Of a DNA stretch of 64,000 nt, positions 53,997-62,429 are shown piece after piece; position 1 is the stretch's first letter, and every line of letters starts with the position of its first letter. A program made the position numbers and the translations under genes. The DNA lies in contig CAVKQB010000004.1 in NCBI GenBank assembly GCA_963658575.1, forward strand, positions 1 through 64,000, given 5' to 3'. The notes under the pieces are model-generated. The model saw nothing but the letters and a program-made list of their open reading frames with translations, did no database searches and was not told the origin of the DNA. The DNA is from W0P28-013 sp963658575. Its GTDB lineage: Bacteria; Bacteroidota; Bacteroidia; Bacteroidales; Paludibacteraceae.

Positions 53997-55508
53997 CTAT
54001 TTCGCAGCGGCGATGGGGACAATCAAACCCGTGGAACGACCAGCACTAGCAGAAACGATACCGACCACAATGAGTTCGCCCTTTTTAGTGGTGGCAAACA
54101 CGGGGCCGCCCGAGTTGCCGTGTTCATACGTGCTGTTGGTGGTGAGTATGTAGCCCTGTTCCAAACCCTCTCGCGCCACCGTTGCTTTCGAATAGATAGG
54201 ATGAATATCCGAAAGCGAGGGGTCGCTGGCGCCGATACCAAGCGGATAGCCAAGAATAGACAACTCGGCACAAACGGGCAACTCTTTCGAGAGCTTGTTG
54301 TTGTATGGCAGCCCACCTTGCTCTGAGGTGTCGAAATATGCCCAATCGAGACTATCATCTTGGGGTATGCGAATAATGGTACCATCATCTAATTTATACT
54401 CTTTGTCGGTAGAGCGGTTGACGTGAGCATTGGTCGAGACAAAATGCAGTTGCTTGCCCGATGGCGAATAGGCATCGAGGTAGCAAACTACTTTGCCTCC
54501 GTCGGTGGCTATCGCATTGCAGATGAGCATGTTGGTGTCATCTTTACTCGACGGATACATCCACGGCTCCACCACATGGCGCGCTGTTACGAAACGCCCG
54601 TCGTCGAGCAAGAAACCTGTGCCTGTACCTACAGGCCCATACGTTTTGGTTTGCCCATTGTACGTAATTTGTATCTCGCGCATACGCACAAAATAGACAT
54701 TCGGTGCGCAGGCATCTAAAGAGGTGTTGCCGGTAGTTTGCGCCGTTACCGGGGGTGCCGATGCGTTCGCTGCTGTAGATTCTGGCAACGAAGCGATAGC
54801 GTTTTTGAGGTCTTTCTTCACGTTGCGGAGTTCGTTTTCCAGTTTTTTCTGCTTAGCGGCCGCCTCGGCGCGTTGTATCTCAGATGCTTTTTGTATCGAA
54901 TCTAGTTGTACTTGGGTGAGTTCCCCTTTTGCTCTAAGTACCTCGTTTTCATTGTGTTGGTATAGACCGAGCCACGTGCCACCTGCAATCAGCAACACGA
55001 TAACGACTGCCATGGCCGTCATGGCGGCTTTGTAGGGGCGGAGTGCCTGCTGGCGGAAGAGGCTCAAGCGGCGCGAGAGGGCGATGCTGCCCGTCTTGGC
55101 CTTTGCGCCCTGCGGAACGATGAAACCGAGTTTCGGCCCGTTGACCGAGAGTTGAATCTCGTCGCCGTTTTGCAGATACCATTCGTTGGTTACGGGGCGC
55201 CCGTTGAGTAGGGTCTGGTTGGTGTGCGATAGTTGCACGAGTTTCCAGTTGTCGCCGTCGCGGACTATAGCCGCGTGGCGGCGGCTGACCGTGGTGAACG
55301 ACTCGTCGAACCGCACTTGGCATTTCGGGTCGCGCCCAAGTTCGATTTGGTCTACGATGATTTCCTGTGTCTCGCCCGCATGGTGGTACTTCGACGATAC
55401 CTTGTGTTCGAGAATGTAGTAGTTTTTGCCACCGGCCTTGAAAATAGAGCTGATGCCGGCTCCTACCGAGCCACTAAGTGTGCGTTTGTACGCTGTTGAT
55501 TGTGCCAT
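53997..55508 (-). CDS. FHA domain - transmembrane - trypsin-like serine protease
   Basis: A 503-residue protein. The N-terminal leader (MAQSTAYKRTLSGSVGAGIS) is shared with the mini-gene at 57189. The FHA domain (about 48-130) shows GRD 58-60, SRRH 75-78 and LLNG 100-103, the residues that bind phosphothreonine. A membrane segment lies at 162-184, then a coiled coil (about 185-240) and a trypsin-like domain (about 265-503) with triad H311 (VTARHVVEPW), D388 (SLDWAYF) and S466 (GNSGGPVF). No PDZ domain. The topology places the FHA in the cytoplasm and the protease in the periplasm. Confidence 0.9.
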   Translation of the reverse strand: MAQSTAYKRTLSGSVGAGISSIFKAGGKNYYILEHKVSSKYHHAGETQEIIVDQIELGRDPKCQVRFDESFTTVSRRHAAIVRDGDNWKLVQLSHTNQTLLNGRPVTNEWYLQNGDEIQLSVNGPKLGFIVPQGAKAKTGSIALSRRLSLFRQQALRPYKAAMTAMAVVIVLLIAGGTWLGLYQHNENEVLRAKGELTQVQLDSIQKASEIQRAEAAAKQKKLENELRNVKKDLKNAIASLPESTAANASAPPVTAQTTGNTSLDACAPNVYFVRMREIQITYNGQTKTYGPVGTGTGFLLDDGRFVTARHVVEPWMYPSSKDDTNMLICNAIATDGGKVVCYLDAYSPSGKQLHFVSTNAHVNRSTDKEYKLDDGTIIRIPQDDSLDWAYFDTSEQGGLPYNNKLSKELPVCAELSILGYPLGIGASDPSLSDIHPIYSKATVAREGLEQGYILTTNSTYEHGNSGGPVFATTKKGELIVVGIVSASAGRSTGLIVPIAAAK

Positions 55509-55569
55509 AATTTTTATTTTTTAGTTGTTTGCTTTTGTGCTACTCTGCTATAGAAAACGAGGTTATTTC

Positions 55570-57153
55570 CTATGGAAGGACAGGGCGCACCGACTGCCCA
55601 ACGTCGCGGTTTTGGCTACCCATGAAGTGGCCAGATCCAATGTACATAGTTAGCGCATAGGTTGGGTAGTCGGTGTTGCGCGAACTCGACCAATAGGCAC
55701 CGCGCGAACCATTGCCGTATAGCTCATTGTTGAAACGACTGCCCGCTGCAGGGAGGAAAATGCTATTGCCGTTTTTCTTGCTTTTTACTTTGTAACCTTT
55801 CACACCGTTTTGGGTTGTCCAAGTCCAAGTACAATTGTTTTCCAATTCTTCCCATTCATCAGTGGTTGGCATACGCCATTTGCCGCCCCACTTTTGCATA
55901 GCAACATCATCTATGACATCGAGCGTGGTTTTGTTGTTTATAGCACCTTTCCTGCTTTTAGTGTTGTATTTTGTCAGATTATTGCTTGTTCCGTACTTGT
56001 AGGTGTTCCACGAATAAGTCCCTTTCGGCTGGATTTCGCCCCAAGCGTAATAGTTGCCGTAGCCTTCGGGTGTATGTGCCCCCACGTTGCAGGTTGCCCA
56101 TTTTACGCTCAAACCAAGGTCGACCCACGCATGGCCGTTCCCAGTGCTGGAGGTAGATGAATAATTTCTAGCCGATGTGTTCGATGATGTATTTGAGGTA
56201 CTACCATAAGTAAAATTCCTAAAATCTGACATAGCTAAAGATTTACCACTCGTAACTTCTTGAATGTCAATATAAAATTTGAGATTTCCCGGTTTATGAA
56301 ATTCTTTATTAGGCATAAAAAGCGTAAAATCTTTCCAAAGAGAATTGGAATATGATGGGGTAAATATCTCCCATTTGGCTATTTGGTTCTGACTATTTTT
56401 ATATGCACTTGCGCCAGAATAGGTTAAATTTGTTCCAGTATTTCCATCGTAAAACCATGCGATAATGAAACCCTTAAATCCTTGCATATTGTTGCACTCA
56501 AAATTCACATGAATACGCATTCCTTTCTCTCCGTTCTCGTACACATTGTGGTCTACCCATACCCGATTTATTTTAGCACTCATCTGGTTTATTTGATATT
56601 GCGTGGGAGTCGATGGCTTTGTCGATGATGTGTTCGACTGGGAACCAGACGAGGCTGCTTGCCGCCCTGATTGGGTGATTTTTATCCGCTGGCTTTGTGT
56701 TCCGTCGGCGGATTTCACATCGAACCCGCCGTTCCGCCCGCTGGTCGAGGCGTTTGCCTTGCAGTTTACTGTTATTTTGTTGCCGTTGCGGCTTACGGTG
56801 AACATGCTGGAACTTGTATTGGCCAGCGACCAAGCGCGGTTGCAGGTTACTGTGATAGTCTTTGTTTCGCCATTGGCACCAAATTGTAAGGAAGTTTTTG
56901 ACACCGACAGCGTGGTGGGCATCAGTGCTTTATCGCATTTGTCTATCAAAGTTTGGACTTGGACACCTTTGTAGTCGTCGCCGCACTCGCTTTTAGCGAA
57001 TTCAAACAACTCTTTGGCAGTTTGGTAGTCGCCCTCGTTGTATTTTTGTTGCCCTTCGGCGATGGCGGCATCGCATAGTTCGTCGGCATGCACGGCTGGC
57101 ACCGCACACAGCAGCGCAAGGGCTGTCAAGCATATTCGTACAAGGTGTTTCAT
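55570..57153 (-). CDS. Secreted protein with BACON and FISUMP domains (copy 1)
   Basis: A 527-residue protein with a signal peptide, the same TPR-like N-terminal region as copy 2, a BACON-type Ig-like domain (about 80-165; TTLSVSKTSLQFGANGETKTITVTC), a middle beta domain of about 120 residues (RVWVDHNVYENGEKGMRIHVNF) and a C-terminal FISUMP domain (GKWRMPTTDEWEELENNCTW; NGNSIFLPAAGSR; VGQSVRPVLP). BACON domains usually bind carbohydrate or mucin-like targets. It is longer than copy 2 because of the BACON and middle domains. Confidence 0.85.
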   Translation of the reverse strand: MKHLVRICLTALALLCAVPAVHADELCDAAIAEGQQKYNEGDYQTAKELFEFAKSECGDDYKGVQVQTLIDKCDKALMPTTLSVSKTSLQFGANGETKTITVTCNRAWSLANTSSSMFTVSRNGNKITVNCKANASTSGRNGGFDVKSADGTQSQRIKITQSGRQAASSGSQSNTSSTKPSTPTQYQINQMSAKINRVWVDHNVYENGEKGMRIHVNFECNNMQGFKGFIIAWFYDGNTGTNLTYSGASAYKNSQNQIAKWEIFTPSYSNSLWKDFTLFMPNKEFHKPGNLKFYIDIQEVTSGKSLAMSDFRNFTYGSTSNTSSNTSARNYSSTSSTGNGHAWVDLGLSVKWATCNVGAHTPEGYGNYYAWGEIQPKGTYSWNTYKYGTSNNLTKYNTKSRKGAINNKTTLDVIDDVAMQKWGGKWRMPTTDEWEELENNCTWTWTTQNGVKGYKVKSKKNGNSIFLPAAGSRFNNELYGNGSRGAYWSSSRNTDYPTYALTMYIGSGHFMGSQNRDVGQSVRPVLP

Positions 57154-57188
57154 GTTTTCTCTCTTTTGTTTGGTCTGTTTTTTGGTTT

Positions 57189-57389
57189 TCAGTAGGCTTC
57201 CACGCGCAGTTTGGTGTCGCCTATAGAGATAATGTCGCCTGCTTGCAAAAAGTAACCCGCTTCGGTTACTTCGGTGGAGTTGACAAAGGTGCCGTTCAGC
57301 GAATGCTTCCAGCCGTTGGCGGCGAATACGGAGCCTAATCCTGCACCGACTGACCCCGTCAGCGTGCGTTTGTAGTTGGTTTGTGCCAT
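57189..57389 (-). pseudogene. Chimeric FHA mini-gene created by a 135-bp duplication
   Basis: A 66-residue open frame. Residues 1-25 (MAQTNYKRTLTGSVGAGLGS...) copy the leader of the FHA-protease family. The rest (NGWKHSLNGTFVNS ... GDTKLRVEAY) is the exact C-terminal end of the kinase-FHA protein. The DNA 57191-57325 matches 58147-58281 at 134 of 135 bases. It holds only the last strands of an FHA domain, so it is probably non-functional, although the frame is intact and in operon position (13 bases after the FHA-membrane gene). Confidence 0.7.
57191..57325. repeat. 135-bp direct repeat, copy A
   Basis: Matches 58147-58281 with one difference in 135 bases. It encodes the C-terminal end of an FHA domain in both places. 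Confidence 0.92.
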
Positions 57390-57402
57390 AGTGAGTTAAT
57401 AT

Positions 57403-58083
57403 TTATGCGTTGGCGAACGTCGCTATTATATTAGTTATCAATGAAATAACAAATATAATCCATCCCCACATAGCCCATGAAGATTGTTTCTTCTCAAACT
57501 CTTCGGCACTGCCGCTGAATTTCTTCCATGCAGACCGATTGCCTTTGAATCCCAATACAAACATAACCACAATATTGACGAGTGGAATAAAACAGAGCAA
57601 TCCCCACCAAACACCGTTCGCAATTGACCAAATCCAATTGAACCAGAAGGCGCCCCAGTTGAAGGAGTTCAAGTTTTTCGGTGCAGTGCGGCTCGGCTTT
57701 GCCTCTTCCGCATCGGAGTCTTCCCTCTCATCTTTGTGAACCGGCTTTTCAATATTGTTTTGGATATTCACCACAACAGGTTGTACGGGTTGGCGGTGGA
57801 GCGAGGTGGCCTGTCCGCCTGTCGCATCTTGCAGTGCCCGCAGCACGGCGGACATATCCAATCGGTACTCCTGGCCGAGCGTTATCGTGTCATTGGGCGA
57901 AATGGCTATTTGCTGATTGTGGATATGCTGCCCATTCACATACGAGCCGTTGGAGCTGTGGTCTTGCAGGTAGAGTTGTCCGTTGGCGAGTGAAATAGTG
58001 GCGTGTTGTCCGCTGACGGTGGCATACTGCGCCCCGACGGCGATAGTGTTTGCGGGACTCCGCCCGATGGTAATTGTATTCAT
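57403..58083 (-). CDS. FHA-domain membrane protein
   Basis: A 226-residue protein. The N-terminal FHA domain (about 1-85) is compact: TIGRSPANTIAVGAQYATVSGQHATI, HSSNGSYVNGQHI and DTITLGQEYRL. An acidic linker follows. The C-terminal part (about 140-226) has two membrane segments of the DUF2628-like kind (NSFNWGAFWFNWIWSI; GWIIFVISLITNIIATF). It may recruit phosphorylated partners to the inner membrane. It lies between kinase-FHA and the mini-gene. Confidence 0.87.
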   Translation of the reverse strand: MNTITIGRSPANTIAVGAQYATVSGQHATISLANGQLYLQDHSSNGSYVNGQHIHNQQIAISPNDTITLGQEYRLDMSAVLRALQDATGGQATSLHRQPVQPVVVNIQNNIEKPVHKDEREDSDAEEAKPSRTAPKNLNSFNWGAFWFNWIWSIANGVWWGLLCFIPLVNIVVMFVLGFKGNRSAWKKFSGSAEEFEKKQSSWAMWGWIIFVISLITNIIATFANA

Positions 58084-58144
58084 ATTCGGTTAGTTTTTAT
58101 TTATTTTCAGAGGTTTTGTCTCTTAATTCTTAATTCCTAATTCA

Positions 58145-59407
58145 TTAGTAGGCTTCCACGCGCAGTTTGGTATCGCCTATAGAGATAATGTCGCCTGCTT
58201 GCAAAAAGTAACCCGCTTCGGTTACTTCGGTGGAGTTGACAAAGGTGCCGTTCAGCGAATGCTTCCAGCCGTTGGCGGCGAGTTTGTTCCACTGGCCGTC
58301 GCGTACGAACCAGATGGCTGCCTGTGGGTCGTACTCCAGCGTGCAGTGCCTGCGCGAGATGTAACTGCTCTGCACCTCGCAAATGGCAATGGCATTGTTG
58401 ACCGAACTGTCGTTGCGCCCCATGGTAAGCAGGGTGCGGCCGTAGGCGTTGAGGTCGTAGGTTTTGCTGTATTCTTCGCCTTGCATCACACGCAGCAGAT
58501 AGCCTCTGATGTGCGCTGGTACGGGCGGCGCGGGACTTTCTACGGCTATATGGTCTGAGGCTGGCAACATCTGCAACACGGCATCGGCCGATTGCAGTCG
58601 CTGCTTGAAGTCGGGGCGCAAACAGCCTTCGATAATCGGTCGGAAAACGGTGCCTTGCGACGAGAGCGTCAGCACGCTGCGGTTCCAATGCCCCTCCTGA
58701 CCGTTTTTTATGTACAGCGCCAAATCGGACTGGGTGCGCAACTCGCCGAAAGGCAGTTTGCCCGTGAGCAGTTGGTACATCATCACACCAAACGAGAAGA
58801 TGTCGGTGGTGGGCAGCACGGTGGCATCGCCCCGCTTGGGTTGCACCTGTTCGGGCGGCATATAGGCATACGTGCCGAATATCTGCATGGGCTTGCCCAA
58901 AATGTTGCGCTCGGTCATGCGTTTGTTGCGGTCGCCCGATATGCCAAAGTCGGTGAGCACGGCGGTGCCGTCCTGCTTGAGCAGCACATTCTCTGGCTTG
59001 AGGTCGCGGTGCACTTTGCCGTGGGCGTGCAGGGCTTTGAGTCCGAGCAACACCTGCCGCGCGATGGTCGTCCAATCGGTGTTGCGCCCGCACTTGGTGA
59101 GGTCGCCACCCGGGCAGAACTCCATGATGATGTACGGATTGCCCTGCGCAAAGCCGTGGTCGATGGAGTGCACCAAGTAGGGACTGTCGATGCGCCCTGT
59201 CTGATACTCCATCTCGAAACGGTCGGAGAGTTGTCCGCGTATTTCGGGCGCAACTTCCCACAACTTGAGCAGTTTGAGGGCGTAGATTCCGCCCTTACGA
59301 TCGGCTACACGAAACACTTTGCCAAATGCTCCCTCGCCCAACTCGCGCTGCACGGTGTATTGCCTGCCGACGGAATCGCCAGTATGGAAATCACATCGCT
59401 CTACCAT
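58145..59407 (-). CDS. Soluble Ser/Thr protein kinase with C-terminal FHA domain
   Basis: A 420-residue cytoplasmic protein. The kinase domain (about 15-285) has GEGAFGKVF, K45 (ALKL), HRDLKPEN with D135, DFG 153-155 and E186 in PPEQ. The FHA domain (about 322-418) has MGR 329-331, SRRH 351-354 and NGT 386-388. A kinase carrying its own phosphothreonine reader suggests binding to phosphorylated partners or to its own activation loop. The last 135 bases are duplicated at 57191. The zinc-ribbon gene ends 2 bases before its start. Confidence 0.92.
   Translation of the reverse strand: MVERCDFHTGDSVGRQYTVQRELGEGAFGKVFRVADRKGGIYALKLLKLWEVAPEIRGQLSDRFEMEYQTGRIDSPYLVHSIDHGFAQGNPYIIMEFCPGGDLTKCGRNTDWTTIARQVLLGLKALHAHGKVHRDLKPENVLLKQDGTAVLTDFGISGDRNKRMTERNILGKPMQIFGTYAYMPPEQVQPKRGDATVLPTTDIFSFGVMMYQLLTGKLPFGELRTQSDLALYIKNGQEGHWNRSVLTLSSQGTVFRPIIEGCLRPDFKQRLQSADAVLQMLPASDHIAVESPAPPVPAHIRGYLLRVMQGEEYSKTYDLNAYGRTLLTMGRNDSSVNNAIAICEVQSSYISRRHCTLEYDPQAAIWFVRDGQWNKLAANGWKHSLNGTFVNSTEVTEAGYFLQAGDIISIGDTKLRVEAY
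58147..58281. repeat. 135-bp direct repeat, copy B
   Basis: Matches 57191-57325 with one difference. It forms the native 3' end of the kinase-FHA gene and is the likely donor. Confidence 0.92.
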
Positions 59408-59409
59408 GG

Positions 59410-60048
59410 CTATTTGTCGGAATGAAAGACAAACTGCCGGTTGCCCATAAGCACGATGTCGCCGTCGTGAAGCGCAGTCCGCGCGGCGGCGTGAATGAAC
59501 GTGGTGTGTTGTGTGCTACGGTCTTGTATGTACCATGTGCCTTTTTCACACGTCAGTTCGGCCTGCGTTTGCGAGGTGATGGTCTGATTTTCGACATCCA
59601 AGTTGGCGCGGTTCAGCGTGTGCGCATCGCCCTTGAACGAGAGCGGCGCAGGGTCGGCCTCTTCCGACGATTGGCGGACGGGCGTGAGCGTACAGCGGCT
59701 TTGTGGCGTAACCTGCACCCACGGATTGATTGTGCCCGAATGGTTCGCCGCAGGCGTGCTGGGCTTTTCGGCTTTCACTGCTTTGCCGCATTGTGGGCAC
59801 GACGAGGTTCCTGGGCGCAACGGATAGCCGCAGTCGGGGCATTTCTGCACCACGGCTTCCGATGCGGTAGGCTGTTGTTCTATGGGCTGTTGCCCGCCGA
59901 ATACCGCCGCTTCGTTGATGGTTTTGTTGAGTGGTGCCGCCTCCATGTGCGGACGATTGCCTTGTGCCGCTCCGCTAAGGGGAGCGTTGCACTTCTCGCA
60001 ATGAGTGTTGGTGTTGGGGTTCTCCCAACCGCAATTGTTACAACGCAT
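59410..60048 (-). CDS. Double zinc-ribbon protein with C-terminal FHA-like domain
   Basis: A 212-residue cytoplasmic protein. Two zinc ribbons are visible: MRCNNCGWENPNTNTHCEKC at the start and CPDCGYPLRPGTSSCPQCG (about residues 70-88). The C-terminal ~85 residues (LNRANLDVENQTITSQTQAEL; DRSTQHTTFIH; LHDGDIVLMGNRQF) look like an FHA fold, but the usual GR and SxxH residues are not clear, so phosphopeptide binding is uncertain. It precedes the kinase-FHA gene and is probably cotranscribed. Confidence 0.82.
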   Translation of the reverse strand: MRCNNCGWENPNTNTHCEKCNAPLSGAAQGNRPHMEAAPLNKTINEAAVFGGQQPIEQQPTASEAVVQKCPDCGYPLRPGTSSCPQCGKAVKAEKPSTPAANHSGTINPWVQVTPQSRCTLTPVRQSSEEADPAPLSFKGDAHTLNRANLDVENQTITSQTQAELTCEKGTWYIQDRSTQHTTFIHAAARTALHDGDIVLMGNRQFVFHSDK

Positions 60049-60060
60049 AGTTAATCTGTT

Positions 60061-60462
60061 TTATTTAGGTTCGATATTGTACACAAACATAAAATCGCTA
60101 TAATCCACATATAACTGCTTCTGTCCGTCGCTTTGAGTGCGAAGGCGCATAGTGCAGCGCAGTCCATCGGCATCGATACATTTCAATGTTACCGTTTTAC
60201 TGCCGTTGTTGTCGTACGATTCGTCAAGATAATCATAGATGTCGTACTCTTGTGTTTCGTTGCTATAGATATTGACTCGATCCGTATTTAGGTTGAATAC
60301 TACCAAAATACTACAATCTTCCCAGTCCGTCCATTCCGACCAATAGCCATAATCGTCGAGAGTTCTAAAGGCAAGCGATGTCGCTTGCCACTTGTGCACC
60401 TCGGCCGACACCATCACCGACACGCAGAGTGCCACCACAAGAAGTATTGTCCTGTTTTTCAT
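60061..60462 (-). CDS. Small exported protein heading the signalling island
   Basis: A 133-residue protein with a signal peptide (MKNRTILLVVALCVSVMVSA) and a mature beta-rich region (SLAFRTLDDYGYWSEWTDWED; CIDADGLRCTMRLRT). Not recognised. It lies 12 bases before the zinc-ribbon gene and is the first gene after the predicted promoter at 60756-60763. Confidence 0.7.
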   Translation of the reverse strand: MKNRTILLVVALCVSVMVSAEVHKWQATSLAFRTLDDYGYWSEWTDWEDCSILVVFNLNTDRVNIYSNETQEYDIYDYLDESYDNNGSKTVTLKCIDADGLRCTMRLRTQSDGQKQLYVDYSDFMFVYNIEPK

Positions 60463-60755
60463 ATCACATAGTTTTTTAAGGTTTTGTCGTTCAATTGCCT
60501 ACGCTCCCGCTCGCTTCACGGCACACGACACACCAAAAACGGATGAATTGAACATTCGTCCGAAAAAATGGCAGAAGACAGGGCAAACGCCCGATGTCTG
60601 TGCTACAAAAGTGTGTGTATGTGTGCTACCGCAACCGGCGTAGGGGGGGGGCAATGTGTTGATAATCAGCGAATTACGCACATTTGTTGAGGGCGTGCCG
60701 AGCGGCACTCCTTGCATTGCACCATTATCGCCAACATTTGCATTCATCGGAATTG

Positions 60756-60763
60756 CAAATATA
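60756..60763 (-). promoter_or_regulatory. Promoter of the signalling island
   Basis: The reverse complement reads TATATTTG, with TTG (CAA at 60783-60785) exactly 19 bases upstream: both elements in ideal spacing. It is the only good box upstream of the island genes on that strand. Confidence 0.65.
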
Positions 60764-61061
60764 ACACTTTTCCCGCAAATTGCAAAACCGCTCCCCACAA
60801 ACTTTTTCGACCGAAGCAACACATACCGGCATTTCTGCCATTTTTCGTACTGCCGAACTTCAATTCTACGACAAAAATAATGTCTTTGGGGCACTCGAAG
60901 CCTGTTTTTGGCAACGAATGTATGAAATACCCGTTTGGTTGTACGAAATGTGTGCGCGCCGCCCATTTCGTACAATCGCCCCGCTTGTCGAAGCGAGGCG
61001 ATTGTTGGTTTTGGTATCTGTCGCGCTGAAAAATTCCGAGCGCAATCCACATGACGAGGTG

Positions 61062-61105
61062 CAAAAAACGGCTTTCAAACACTGTTCGAAAGCCGTTCGT
61101 TTTTG
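61062..61105. terminator. Terminator after nqrF
   Basis: AACGGCTTTC (61068-61077) pairs with GAAAGCCGTT (61088-61097), flanked by A and T runs. It ends directly at the nqrF stop codon. It shares sequence and loop with the hairpin at 37688-37726. Confidence 0.8.
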
Positions 61106-62398
61106 TTATCCGCCGAAGTTGTCGAAGCGAATCATGTCGTCCTCTACGCCCAGCGAGTGGAGCAGGTCGAGCACGGTTTTGGCCATCATCGGAGGACCGC
61201 ACAGGTAGTATTCCACATCTTCGGGGGCTTCGTGCTGCTTCAGGTAGGTGTCGCCCATCACAGGGGCAATGAAGCCTGGCGTGTATTTCACGCCCAGCGC
61301 GTCGGCCTTCGGGTCGGGACGGTCGAGTGCCAAGTGGAAGTGGAAGTTGGGATACTCTTTTTCCAGTTCGAGGAAATCGTCCATGAAGAACACCTCGTCG
61401 ATGGCGCGGGCACCGTAGAAGTAGTGCATCTCGCGGTCGCGTGTGTGCAGCGTTTTGAGCATGTGCATAATCTGTGCGCGCAACGGAGCCATGCCGGCAC
61501 CACCGCCTACCCAAATCATTTCGCGTTTGCTGTCGAACACGGGGTGGAAATCGCCGTAAGGACCCGACATCCGCACTTTGTCGCCCGGTTTGAGCGAGAA
61601 GATGTAGGTCGATGCGATACCGCACGGCACATCTTGGAACTCCGGCCCGTTCGGGCATTGGTCTTTCGGTTTGAATGGCGGCGTGGCAATGCGCACGGTC
61701 AGTGTGATGATATCGCCCTCGTCGGGATAGTTGGCCATGGAGTAGGCGCGAATGGTCGGTTCGGTGTTCACTTGGTGAAGTTTGAACAGACCGAATTTCT
61801 CCCACGACGGGATATAAAGGTCGCCGATGAGCGAACGGTCGAAATCGTTGTAGTTGATGTCGTAGGTCGGGATTTTAATCTGCGCATACGAGCCAGGGAT
61901 AAAGTCCATGTGTTCGCCTTTGGGTAGCGCCACTTTGAACTCTTTGATGAACGTGGCGACGTTTTTGTTGGAGATGACGGTGCATTCCCACTCTTTCACG
62001 CCGAGTACCGATTCGGGCACTTTGATGGCCATGTCGCTTTTCACCTTCACTTGGCAGCCCAAACGCCAGTGGTCTTTCACCTGTTTGCGCGAGAAGTGAA
62101 CCGTTTCGGTGGGCAGAATCTCGCCGCCGCCTTCGAGTACTTGGCATTTACATTGTCCGCACGAGCCTTTGCCGCCGCACGCCGATGGCAGGAATACGCC
62201 TGCGTTGGCCAGCGAGCCCAGCAGCGAGCCGCCTACGGGCACTTCCACGTCTTTGTCGCCGTTCAGGTTGATTTTCACGTTGCCCGACGCCACCAAGTAG
62301 CGCTTGGCAATGAGCAGTACGACCACCAGCAAGATGATGACGCCCAAAAAGACGACGAGGCTGGTCAGTATTGCCGTTGAATTTATTTCGAGTAACAT
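61106..62398 (-). CDS. nqrF: Na+-translocating NADH:quinone reductase subunit F
   Basis: A 430-residue NADH-oxidising subunit. An N-terminal membrane helix (about 10-32) is followed by a plant-type 2Fe-2S domain with CGGKGSCGQCKC and a later Cys (LGCQV), an FAD-binding domain (RAYSMANYPDEGD) and an NADH-binding domain (WVGGGAGMAPLRAQI; YYLCGPPMM). Electrons enter the Na+ pump here. It is the last gene of the nqr operon and a hairpin terminator follows at once. Confidence 0.97.
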   Translation of the reverse strand: MLLEINSTAILTSLVVFLGVIILLVVVLLIAKRYLVASGNVKINLNGDKDVEVPVGGSLLGSLANAGVFLPSACGGKGSCGQCKCQVLEGGGEILPTETVHFSRKQVKDHWRLGCQVKVKSDMAIKVPESVLGVKEWECTVISNKNVATFIKEFKVALPKGEHMDFIPGSYAQIKIPTYDINYNDFDRSLIGDLYIPSWEKFGLFKLHQVNTEPTIRAYSMANYPDEGDIITLTVRIATPPFKPKDQCPNGPEFQDVPCGIASTYIFSLKPGDKVRMSGPYGDFHPVFDSKREMIWVGGGAGMAPLRAQIMHMLKTLHTRDREMHYFYGARAIDEVFFMDDFLELEKEYPNFHFHLALDRPDPKADALGVKYTPGFIAPVMGDTYLKQHEAPEDVEYYLCGPPMMAKTVLDLLHSLGVEDDMIRFDNFGG

Positions 62399-62429
62399 AA
62401 TCTATCTCTGTTTTTTAGATTGACAACAA

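Larger units (their letters stand above)
60463..61105. other. 643-base gap: promoter and long leader of the island, plus nqrF terminator
   Basis: On the minus strand a full promoter lies at 60756-60763, so a leader of about 290 bases precedes the first island gene. The leader carries a run of nine C on the transcript strand (G9 at 60643-60651) and a short GTGCCG/CGGCAC hairpin (about 60696-60708). The rest (60790-61060) has no convincing gene. The terminator of nqrF is at 61062-61105. Confidence 0.55.

Noticed and set aside
60499..61050. A 183-codon minus-strand frame in the gap before nqrF
   Set aside because: It spans the island promoter and the C tract, its translation is Arg/Cys/His-rich without a domain, and its codon use is unlike the neighbours.
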